The notes below the pieces were generated by a model, which saw only the letters and a program-made list of their open reading frames with translations, had not been told where the DNA came from and did not search any database. This document shows positions 17,003 to 24,106 of a stretch of 58,940 bases of DNA, piece by piece. Numbering within the stretch: position 1 is the stretch's first letter; each line of letters opens with the position of its first letter. The translations under genes and the position numbers were made by a program. The DNA is from Thermoguttaceae bacterium (GTDB lineage: Bacteria; Planctomycetota; Planctomycetia; Pirellulales; Thermoguttaceae): NCBI GenBank assembly GCA_017436025.1, contig JAFSDX010000132.1:1-58940 (forward strand). Reading direction: 5' to 3'.

Positions 17003-17893
17003 TCACGCTTTACCCATTTTCTTCAAATTCTCAAAGGCTTCGGCGCAGGCTTCCAAGGCGTCGCTTCCGTCGCGGAAATCTTCCTGCTCGACGATATACC
17101 ACTCGACGCCCGCTTTCGTTTCGCAAAGTTCGAACATTTTCGCCCAATCGACCGAATCTTCCGGCGACGCGACGACGGCGCCCTTCGTTCCCGGCTTCCC
17201 GTGCGCCTTGACGTGCAGGAGTTGGCCGCGCCCGGGCTGTTTCTCGATTTCCGCGTAAGGGTCGCCGCCGCCCGAGAGGCAGTTGCCGACGTCCATTTGC
17301 GCGATCACGTCCTTGCGAGTGCGATTGAAAAAAACTTCCCAAGCGGTCTTGCCGTTAATATCGGCGAAGTCGTTGTAATGCGCGTGAAAGCCGATTTGCA
17401 TTCCGACTTTCGCCGCCTTCGCCGCGATTTCGTTGAAGAGGTAGGCCGTCATTTGGTTCCCGGCGTCCGTTTTGCACGACTCCGACAACCCGCCCGCGAC
17501 GATCAAGCGCGAGTTGCCCAACGTCTTTTCAAATTCGACCGTCGCTTCGAACGCGCCGTCGAGAAGTTGCGGAACGCCGAGGTGCGTACTGATCGCCTTC
17601 AGCCCCGCGTCGTCGAGCGCTTTGCGCACTTCCTTCGCGCTTTTGCCGTAATAACCGGCAAACTCGACGCCTTCGTACCCCATTTCGGCGATTTTTTTCA
17701 TCGTCCCGGGCAAGTCCTTCGCCGCGTATTCTCGGAGCGAATAGACTTGCAACGCCAACGGAATCTTTTTGACCGGTTTAACCGGCGCGGCGTCGGCCCC
17801 CCAAGCGTTCAAAGTCGTCGCGGAAGTAAAAGCGCCCGACGCGACGCAAGCGGTCGCGCCGAGTCCGGCTTGAAGAAAACGTCGTCGATTCAT
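17003..17893 (-). CDS. Tat-exported sugar phosphate isomerase/epimerase-like TIM barrel
   Basis: A 296-residue xylose-isomerase-like TIM-barrel protein (AP endonuclease 2 superfamily). The N-terminus MNRRRFLQAGLGATA is a twin-arginine signal, so the protein is probably folded in the cytosol and exported. Likely metal ligands are the Glu of GYEGVEF, the His of IGFHAHYND, the Asp of QMDVGN and the Glu of WYIVEQE. Members isomerise or epimerise sugars, and the substrate is unknown. The frame is open to a codon at 17977, but AAGGAGCGACTA immediately before the ATG at 17893 fixes the start. Exported relatives are very common in planctomycetes, often near DUF1080 proteins. Confidence 0.87.
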   Translation of the reverse strand: MNRRRFLQAGLGATACVASGAFTSATTLNAWGADAAPVKPVKKIPLALQVYSLREYAAKDLPGTMKKIAEMGYEGVEFAGYYGKSAKEVRKALDDAGLKAISTHLGVPQLLDGAFEATVEFEKTLGNSRLIVAGGLSESCKTDAGNQMTAYLFNEIAAKAAKVGMQIGFHAHYNDFADINGKTAWEVFFNRTRKDVIAQMDVGNCLSGGGDPYAEIEKQPGRGQLLHVKAHGKPGTKGAVVASPEDSVDWAKMFELCETKAGVEWYIVEQEDFRDGSDALEACAEAFENLKKMGKA

Positions 17894-18090
17894 TAGTCGC
17901 TCCTTGCGCCGCGACGGAGTCCGTCGGCTTTCGTCGAAAACGCTTTCAAACGTTCGCCGGAACCTCGTCGCGCTCAAAATAAACGGAAAATCTTTCCTAA
18001 AACGCTAAATATAACGTCGGACGGCGACGCGCTCGACTTTTTTTCGCCGATTGCGCAACGCCGTCTTTTTCAGCAATTCAGCTAATTCGC

Positions 18091-19851
18091 CTATTTTTCC
18101 TCGCCCTCGCCGCTTTCGTAATCTTCGTAATCCTCATAATCGGCGTAATAATCGTCCTCGGGTTCGTCGGCGACCTCCGGTTCGACGGGCGGCGTCGCCG
18201 TCAACGCGTCGACGGCGGCGTCGAGCGCGGCGTCGAACTCGTCGACCGGGAAATCGCTTTCGTCGGCGGACGCTTGCGTTTGTTCGGCGTTTTCCGGCGT
18301 CGCCTCTTTCGCTTCCGTCGTTTCTTTTGCCTCGACGGAAGCGGCGGCGGGCGTTTCGAGGTTTTCCGGTTTCGCTTCGTCCGTTTTTCCTTCGAAAAGT
18401 TGCGGCGACGACAGTTTCAACAAGAGCAAGAGCAGGCGCTTCATCGCGATCGGCATCCCGACGGCGAGGCGCGTTTTGCTCCGTTTCGCGGCGGCGGCCC
18501 ACTTGACTTGCGTTTCGTCGAGGAGCAAAACGGCCGGAATATCGCGGGTCGTCGGCGAATCGAGGAGACGGTTAAACCCTTCGACGGCGCGCTTTCCGAT
18601 CGTTTGCGCGTTGAACAAAACGGCGCCGACGCCGCTGTCCGGGTCGTCGAGCCGCTCGATCGCCCGATCGACGTTGGAGATAACGAGCGCGCGGAAACCG
18701 GCGTTCTTAAACGATTGCCGGAAGGTGTTTTGCAACTCGGCGTTCGCTTCGACGATCAAGACGGTCGGCAAGTTGACGCGCTCTTTTTTCGCCGACGCGG
18801 CCAAGCTCGTTTGAACGTTGATCTCCTCGTCGATCTCGCCGCTTTCGAGCTTTTTGACGGCGATTTCCAAGTCGGCCAACATCGCGCCCGGCGATTGGTA
18901 CCGCTCTTCCGGGTCGAGCTTCATCGCCTTTTCGACGATAAACGCCAAAACGCGCGGAACGAACGGAGCGACGTCGCGAATCGGACGAACGTTGCGGAAA
19001 CGCGCCGAATCGAGCCGCTTCGCCCGTTCCTTCACTTCGCCGAGCGGAGCGACGCCGGTCAAGAGCTGATAAAAAATCGCGCCTAAGAAGTAAACGTCGC
19101 TCCGTTTGTCGTCGCGGCGGACGCGAGTCGTTCGCTCCAACGCGGCGTACTCGATCGCCCGCTGGTTTTTCCAGTTCGAGTTGTTGTCGTCGGCCAAGAG
19201 CCCAAAGTCGAGCAAAACCGCCTTCCCGGAACTCGACAACATAATGTTCGACAACTTCATATCGCGGTGTTGGTACCCGCGTTTGAAGGCGTAATCGAGC
19301 GCCGAGCAAACGTCGGTAACGATGCGGGTCGCGCGCTTCGGCTCGACGATTCCGTTCTTTTGCGCCTTCACCTCTTCGCGGAGCGTTCGCCCTTCGATGA
19401 AGTCCATCACCATATAATGGTCGTACTTCGTCGACTTCGACTCGTAAACCGCCGCGACGTTCGGGTGCCGCAACTCGACGCCCAACTCGGCTTCCCGCGT
19501 AAATTCGTCGATCGCCGTCTTGTCCTCGCGGAACCGGGCCCGCAAGACCTTCACCGCGACGACTTTCCCGGTCGTCTTGTGAACGCAACGGAAAACTCGC
19601 GCGAAGGAGCCGGAGCCGATCATATACTGAATGCGGTAATCGCCGTAATAAAAGCCGGTCGTTTCGCCGCTCGACAACCGCTCGACTTGGTACTTCGTCA
19701 GATATCCGAGCCGTTGCGCCGACTGCAAAAACTGTTCGGCGGTAAAATTCTGCGACCCAAACGAATTTTCAACGTCGCGAATCTTACCCATATCCAAAAG
19801 GTCGAGGGACAAAAGTCGTTGCGTGAGATCGTCGACGGAGAGTTCGGACAT
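18091..19851 (-). CDS. Ser/Thr protein kinase fused to a degenerate receiver domain
   Basis: A 586-residue cytosolic Hanks-type kinase. An N-terminal leader (1-70) with LTKYQVERLSSGETTGFYYGDYRI is common before planctomycete kinases. The kinase domain (about 72-335) has the Gly loop IGSGSFARVF, Lys101 (VAVKVL), catalytic Asp197 in HRDMKLSN and the DFG at 215-217, so it should be active. Residues ~362-480 have the length and strand pattern of a CheY-like receiver (PTVLIVEAN…VLFNAQ…AVLLLDE). The phospho-acceptor Asp is Asn414, and the acidic pocket reads Glu-Ala. The tail is very acidic and ends in DYEDYEDYE-type repeats. There is no membrane segment. AGGAAA lies before the ATG. It is transcribed divergently from the lipoprotein operon. 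Confidence 0.9.
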   Translation of the reverse strand: MSELSVDDLTQRLLSLDLLDMGKIRDVENSFGSQNFTAEQFLQSAQRLGYLTKYQVERLSSGETTGFYYGDYRIQYMIGSGSFARVFRCVHKTTGKVVAVKVLRARFREDKTAIDEFTREAELGVELRHPNVAAVYESKSTKYDHYMVMDFIEGRTLREEVKAQKNGIVEPKRATRIVTDVCSALDYAFKRGYQHRDMKLSNIMLSSSGKAVLLDFGLLADDNNSNWKNQRAIEYAALERTTRVRRDDKRSDVYFLGAIFYQLLTGVAPLGEVKERAKRLDSARFRNVRPIRDVAPFVPRVLAFIVEKAMKLDPEERYQSPGAMLADLEIAVKKLESGEIDEEINVQTSLAASAKKERVNLPTVLIVEANAELQNTFRQSFKNAGFRALVISNVDRAIERLDDPDSGVGAVLFNAQTIGKRAVEGFNRLLDSPTTRDIPAVLLLDETQVKWAAAAKRSKTRLAVGMPIAMKRLLLLLLKLSSPQLFEGKTDEAKPENLETPAAASVEAKETTEAKEATPENAEQTQASADESDFPVDEFDAALDAAVDALTATPPVEPEVADEPEDDYYADYEDYEDYESGEGEEK

Positions 19852-19990
19852 TGCGGTTTCCTAAAATTGTCGTTAATCTTCAATCTTCTTCGTTGCGAAA
19901 CGCTCGACGCGCCGAGACGTCGAGGCGAAAACGCCCGCCGGTTCCGAAAAAATCGCCGCGAACCGGACTTTCGCGCTTTCTCGTTTTTCG

Positions 19991-20019
19991 ATTATACACT
20001 AAATCAAACCAAAAGTCAT
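19991..20019 (-). promoter_or_regulatory. Probable promoter of the Ser/Thr kinase gene
   Basis: Minus-strand ATGACT (20019-20014), 17-nt spacer, perfect TATAAT (19996-19991). The leader would be about 135 nt. Confidence 0.5.
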
Positions 20020-20153
20020 TCAATTTTTTCGCCGAAACAAGCTAAAACCCCAAAAATTCGCTCTTTTTTTGTAAAAATTTACCGAAAATCGGGCCCAAAG
20101 CGCCGCGTTTTTTAAAAATTTGAAGGAAAGGCGAAAAAAAAGCGGCGGCGGCG

Positions 20154-20182
20154 TTGAACGAAAAAATTTTTCCTTATATAAT
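20154..20182 (+). promoter_or_regulatory. Sigma-70 promoter of the lipoprotein operon
   Basis: TTGAAC (20154-20159), 17-nt spacer, perfect TATAAT (20177-20182). The start near 20189 gives a leader of about 85 nt. Confidence 0.72.
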
Positions 20183-20272
20183 AGGGGCGGTTTTGAAACT
20201 TTTTTGAACGCGTTCGCGGTTCGTCGCCGCCTCGCGTTCCCCTTAGTCGACGGTCGAGGAGAATCGGAAGGA

Positions 20273-20566
20273 ATGAAACGCTCGATTTCGCTTTGGACGG
20301 CCTGCGCCCTCGTCGGGTTCGCCGCCCTCGGTTGCCAAGAGAAACCGGAAATCGCCTTCGAGGAATACGGCGAAACGACGGCGACGCTCCCGTTCGTCGA
20401 AAACCTCCCCGACGACTTCCCGCTCCCGGAAGCAGCCGATCCGTCGACCTGCGTGATGCGCGAACAAGCGATCAACAACGCGAAATTCGATCGCAAACTG
20501 GCCGAGGAAGCGGCGGCGAAAAAAGCGTCGTCGCAAGCTCCCGCGACCGACTCGCAAGCGAAATAA
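20273..20566 (+). CDS. Small lipoprotein of unknown function
   Basis: A 97-residue lipoprotein. MKRSISLWTACALVGFAALGC ends in a lipobox (AALGC), so the mature chain starts at Cys21. The rest is acidic, contains LPFVENLPDDFPLPE, and ends in an Ala/Lys-rich helix (KLAEEAAAKKAS). No family recognised. The frame is open upstream, but the lipobox signal and GAGGAG a few nt earlier fix the ATG at 20273. It is 34 bp ahead of the leucine-rich-repeat-like lipoprotein and follows its own strong promoter. Confidence 0.75.
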   Translation: MKRSISLWTACALVGFAALGCQEKPEIAFEEYGETTATLPFVENLPDDFPLPEAADPSTCVMREQAINNAKFDRKLAEEAAAKKASSQAPATDSQAK

Positions 20567-20600
20567 CGTAATTTGCGCAAAGTTTAAGGAGGCGACGCCA

Positions 20601-21611
20601 ATGAAAAAAAGACCTATTTTCGCCATTTTAACCGCTTTGACGGCGACCGCTCCGCTCGGTTGCGGCGATTCCGGCTCGAATCTTGTTCGCCTCGACGACG
20701 CGCCGCTCGTTGAAATTGCCGAAAAGTCGCCCGAAACGGCGCCGATGCAAGCCGAGTCGTCGACTCCGCCCGCCGAAACGCCGCTCGCCAACGTCGAGGA
20801 AAAGGCGCCCGAAACCGCGACGGCGACTCCTGCGCCTCTTTTGAAATTCGACGAGCTTATCGCTTCCGGCGCAAAAATCGACAAATCCGGCAAATCGCTC
20901 GACTTAACCGGCGTCGAAAATTTTAACGGTTTCAACGTCGCCGACGACGCCGAACGTTGGAACGCGGTGAAAGTCGTTCGCGGCAAGGGCGTTTTGCCGT
21001 CTCAAGCGTTGCGCGCTTTCGCTAAACTTCCTAATTTAACGGAATTTCTTTGGTCGGACGCCGTTCTTTCCGCCGCAACGGACTTGGACGCCGCCTTGGC
21101 CGAGTTCGCTAAAGCGCCCAATTTGAAAAAACTCCGATTGACCGGCTTGCGAAACGGCGAGAAATTCCCGACCGCCGCGCTCGTCGCTCTTGCCCAAGCC
21201 CCCCAACTTGCCGACCTTGACGTCAGCGGCTCGCCCGCGACCGCCGCCGACTTGACCGCCGTCGACTGGAAAAACGGGTTCGCGAAGTTAACGAAACTGA
21301 ACCTTTATCAAACGCAAGTCGGCGACGCCGGAGTCGACGCGCTCCTTCCGTTGACCGATCGCTTGACGTCGTTAAACCTCGACGACGCGCAAATCGGGCC
21401 GGAATCGGCGAAAAAAATCGCGCAATTCACCGAGCTTACCTTCCTTCACGTCGGACGTTCGACGCTCGACGACGCGAGTATCGCCGAGTTTGCGAAGTTG
21501 GGCAAATTAGAGAAAATACACGTCACCCGTTCAAAAGCGACCGAAGCCGGGGCCGACGCTCTCCGCGCCGCGCTTCCGAACTGCGAAGTCGTTTCGCAAC
21601 CGGAAAATTAA
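20601..21611 (+). CDS. Leucine-rich-repeat-like lipoprotein
   Basis: A 336-residue secreted lipoprotein. The signal ends in the lipobox APLGC (Cys21). Residues ~25-85 are a Pro/Glu/Thr-rich linker. From about residue 90 the chain has LRR-like units such as LPNLTEFLWSD, APNLKKLRLTG, APQLADLDVSG, FAKLTKLNLYQTQVGDAG and RLTSLNLDDAQIGPES. Such repeats form a curved binding surface, and the ligand is unknown. AAGGAGG lies 8 nt before the ATG. Second gene of a two-lipoprotein operon, ended by the terminator at 21701-21749. Confidence 0.82.
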   Translation: MKKRPIFAILTALTATAPLGCGDSGSNLVRLDDAPLVEIAEKSPETAPMQAESSTPPAETPLANVEEKAPETATATPAPLLKFDELIASGAKIDKSGKSLDLTGVENFNGFNVADDAERWNAVKVVRGKGVLPSQALRAFAKLPNLTEFLWSDAVLSAATDLDAALAEFAKAPNLKKLRLTGLRNGEKFPTAALVALAQAPQLADLDVSGSPATAADLTAVDWKNGFAKLTKLNLYQTQVGDAGVDALLPLTDRLTSLNLDDAQIGPESAKKIAQFTELTFLHVGRSTLDDASIAEFAKLGKLEKIHVTRSKATEAGADALRAALPNCEVVSQPEN

Positions 21612-21700
21612 CGCGAAAACGTTTTTTGCGTTCGAACCAAGCGTTCCGAACGAACGACGCGCCCGTTTCGTTCCGTTTTTTCCGGGGTTTAAGCGATTTT

Positions 21701-21749
21701 ATCGGGCGTTTCCAACGCGATTTTCCCCCTTGCCGAACGCCCGATTTTT
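21701..21749 (+). terminator. Intrinsic terminator of the lipoprotein operon
   Basis: A perfect 10-bp stem (ATCGGGCGTT at 21701-21710, AACGCCCGAT at 21736-21745) with a 25-nt loop is followed by a T-run (21745-21749). Confidence 0.7.
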
Positions 21750-21873
21750 CGCAATTTTGTCATTATTAATTAATACGCGTTTTCGAAGCGGCTCGCTCGC
21801 CTCCGAAAGCGCTCGATTTTTTTGCCGCCGAGCGTTCGAGCGGCGCCCTCCCTTTGATTTAAGGAGTCGATAA

Positions 21874-22581
21874 ATGAAACGTTTTTGGATTTTTTGCGCT
21901 TCGCTCGTTTTTTGCGTCGTCGCGACGACCGTTTCCGCGCAAGACGACGGTTTCGTCTCGATTTTCAACGGCAAAGACCTGACCGGCTGGTCGGGCGACC
22001 CGCGCCTTTGGTCGGTCGAAGACGGCGCCATCGTCGGAACGACGAACGACTCGGACAAAAAGATTACCCAAAACACCTCGCTTTTCTATACTGAAGACCA
22101 AAATATCGGCGACTTCGCGATCAAGTTCGATTACAAGATCGCCAAGGGCGGCAACTCCGGCCTTTACTACCGCGGTTGGTTCCTCGACGGCCCGGAAAAT
22201 TGGCGAATGGGCGGTTACCAAGGCGACTTCGACGGCAACGCGACCTATGCCGGCATTATGTACGGCGAAATGCTCCGCGGTATTTTGGCAAATTTGGGAA
22301 CGGTAAGCAAAGTCAATAAAGACGGTAAAATTCAAGAAGTCGCCCGTTTCGCGACGCCGGAAGAAATCCGCGCCAACGTTAAGCTCGAAGATTGGAACAG
22401 TTACGAAATTATCGCGCAAGGCTATGTTTTCGTTCACAAAATCAACGGCAAGGTTACGAGCGTTTTCGTCGACGAAGACTCCGACAAAGTACGTCGTCCG
22501 AGCGGCGTCCTCGGTTGGCAACTCCACGTCGGCCCGGCGATGCGCGTCGAAGTCAAAAACATCTACTTGAAGAAGCTGTAA
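21874..22581 (+). CDS. Secreted 3-keto-disaccharide hydrolase (DUF1080) family protein
   Basis: A 235-residue secreted protein with a signal peptide (MKRFWIFCASLVFCVVATTVSA, then QDDGF). The DUF1080 jelly-roll domain starts at FVSIFNGKDLTGW and contains SVEDGAIVGT, NSGLYYRG, WRMGGYQGDFDG and the closing GVLGWQLHVGPAMRVEVKNIYLKKL. Characterised relatives cleave 3-keto-glycosides; others are laminin-G-like sugar binders. The family is greatly expanded in planctomycetes. AAGGAG lies 8 nt before the ATG. It is single and follows a terminator, so it probably has its own promoter in the A/T-rich 21750-21800 segment. Confidence 0.92.
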   Translation: MKRFWIFCASLVFCVVATTVSAQDDGFVSIFNGKDLTGWSGDPRLWSVEDGAIVGTTNDSDKKITQNTSLFYTEDQNIGDFAIKFDYKIAKGGNSGLYYRGWFLDGPENWRMGGYQGDFDGNATYAGIMYGEMLRGILANLGTVSKVNKDGKIQEVARFATPEEIRANVKLEDWNSYEIIAQGYVFVHKINGKVTSVFVDEDSDKVRRPSGVLGWQLHVGPAMRVEVKNIYLKKL

Positions 22582-22697
22582 TCGTCGCCTAAACCGCCTC
22601 GATCGCCTATTTTCTTCATTTTGAAGCGCCGCTTTTCTTTCAATCGAACGGAACGGCGGCGTTTCTCATTAAAAAGCGCCGCTTAAACCGCGACGTT

Positions 22698-22726
22698 TTT
22701 ACAAATTCACCCCCAAAACATATTTA
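22698..22726 (+). promoter_or_regulatory. Possible hemC promoter
   Basis: TTTACA (22698-22703), 17-nt spacer, TATTTA (22721-22726). The start would be about 23 nt before the ATG, leaving room for little or no Shine-Dalgarno, and none is seen. Confidence 0.38.
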
Positions 22727-22755
22727 ACGACTCCGAAACCGTCGAAACGAACGAT

Positions 22756-23814
22756 ATGAAACCGCTGCGATTGGGCACCCGACCGAGCGCGCTCGCGCTT
22801 TGGCAAGCGAATTGGACCCGCGACGCTTTAGAAGCGAACGGCGTCCCCGTTGAAATCGTCAAAATTCACACGAAAGGCGACGTCGACCGCAATTCGGCGA
22901 TCGTCAATCTCGGCGCGCAAGGCGTTTTCACGAAGGAAATCCAGCGCGCGCTTCTCCTCGGCGAAATCGATTTGGCGGTTCACAGCCTCAAAGACCTGCC
23001 GGTCGAGCGAATCGACGGACTCCGTTTGACGGCGGTTCCGCTTCGCGCCGACTTCCGCGACGCGTTCGTTTCGAACCGGTTCGCGACGCTCGACGAACTC
23101 CCCCCCGGCGCCGTCGTCGCGACGAGCAGTATGCGGCGGCAAAGCCAACTTTTGCGGCGCTCAAACGGCGCTTGGGACGTCCGCCCGGTTCGCGGCAACG
23201 TCGAAACGCGCCTAAAAAAGCTCGACGACGGCGAGTTCGACGCGATGATTTTAGCGTCGGCGGGGCTGAACCGACTCGGTTTCGGCTCGCGAATCCGGCA
23301 TTTTTTGGAGCGTCCGGACTTCCTCCCGGCGGTCGGGCAGGGCGCGCTCGGGCTCGAAACCCGCGCCGACGACGCCGAAACGATCGCCCGCGTCGCGCCG
23401 CTCGCCGACGAAGCGACCTTTTTGAGCGTTTTGGCGGAGCGTTCCCTCCTCGCGACGCTGCAAGGCGGCTGTCTCGTTCCGATCGGCGCGCTCGGCTCGC
23501 TTTCCTCGTCGACGCAAACCGCGCAACCTTCGCAAAACGCCGAGACGACCGAAACCGTCCAAACTAACGCCGACGTCCGCCAAACGCTCCGCCTCGACGC
23601 GCAAATTTTGTCGTTCGACGGCAAGACGGCGTTTCAAACGGTCGCGACGCAAACCTTCAACGCCGCGCTCGCCGACGCCGACAAGCAAAAAATCGCCGAA
23701 CAACTCGGTCGCGACGCGGCGCAAACGCTCCTCGACGAAGGCGCGAGCGACTTAGTCGCCGAAATCCGCCGAATCCGCGACGAGCGCGCCGGATTGAACG
23801 CCCCGCAAAATTAA
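22756..23814 (+). CDS. hemC: Porphobilinogen deaminase (hydroxymethylbilane synthase)
   Basis: Tetrapyrrole enzyme that polymerises four porphobilinogens into hydroxymethylbilane in the cytosol. At 352 residues it is about 40 longer than E. coli HemC. Signatures: LRLGTRPSALALWQA, HTKGDVD, GAQGVFTKEIQ, DLAVHSLKDLP and RRQSQLL-RRS. The dipyrromethane cofactor Cys is in LQGGCLVPIGA. Directly after this loop a Ser/Thr/Gln-rich insert of about 25 residues (around 248-275) interrupts domain 3. The rest of domain 3 is intact, so the enzyme should work. Other hem genes are not in the window. Confidence 0.95.
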   Translation: MKPLRLGTRPSALALWQANWTRDALEANGVPVEIVKIHTKGDVDRNSAIVNLGAQGVFTKEIQRALLLGEIDLAVHSLKDLPVERIDGLRLTAVPLRADFRDAFVSNRFATLDELPPGAVVATSSMRRQSQLLRRSNGAWDVRPVRGNVETRLKKLDDGEFDAMILASAGLNRLGFGSRIRHFLERPDFLPAVGQGALGLETRADDAETIARVAPLADEATFLSVLAERSLLATLQGGCLVPIGALGSLSSSTQTAQPSQNAETTETVQTNADVRQTLRLDAQILSFDGKTAFQTVATQTFNAALADADKQKIAEQLGRDAAQTLLDEGASDLVAEIRRIRDERAGLNAPQN

Positions 23815-23847
23815 CGCCGTCGATATAAACCTCCGATTTTACCGCGT

Positions 23848-23874
23848 TCGGCGACGTTTCCCCGCCGTCGCCGA
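23848..23874 (+). terminator. Hairpin after hemC
   Basis: A 9-bp perfect stem (TCGGCGACG at 23848-23856, CGTCGCCGA at 23866-23874) with a 9-nt loop lies 33 bp past the hemC stop. Only a weak pyrimidine tract follows. Confidence 0.42.
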
Positions 23875-24106
23875 GCGCCCGTTTCTCCCAAACAGCCTAT
23901 TTTCTCCGTTTCTCCTAAATTGCGTCGGCGTCGCTAACCGGCGAAAACTTTCCCGCTTTTCTCGCAAAGCGCCTCTTCGACGCGTCGCGGCCCTTCCCAA
24001 ATTCGCTCGACGCGTTAAAATAAACGTTAAAATACGCAAGACGCGGAACCTTCGAATCAACCTCAACCCCGGTTGCGACCGGACGCAAAGGAAAAAGGAC
24101 AGACGA

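Larger units (their letters stand above)
19852..20272. other. Divergent promoter region between the kinase and the lipoprotein operon
   Basis: A 421-bp A/T-rich spacer without a gene. It carries one promoter on each strand (minus at 19991-20019, plus at 20154-20182), so the two transcripts start about 200 bp apart and may share control. Confidence 0.6.
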
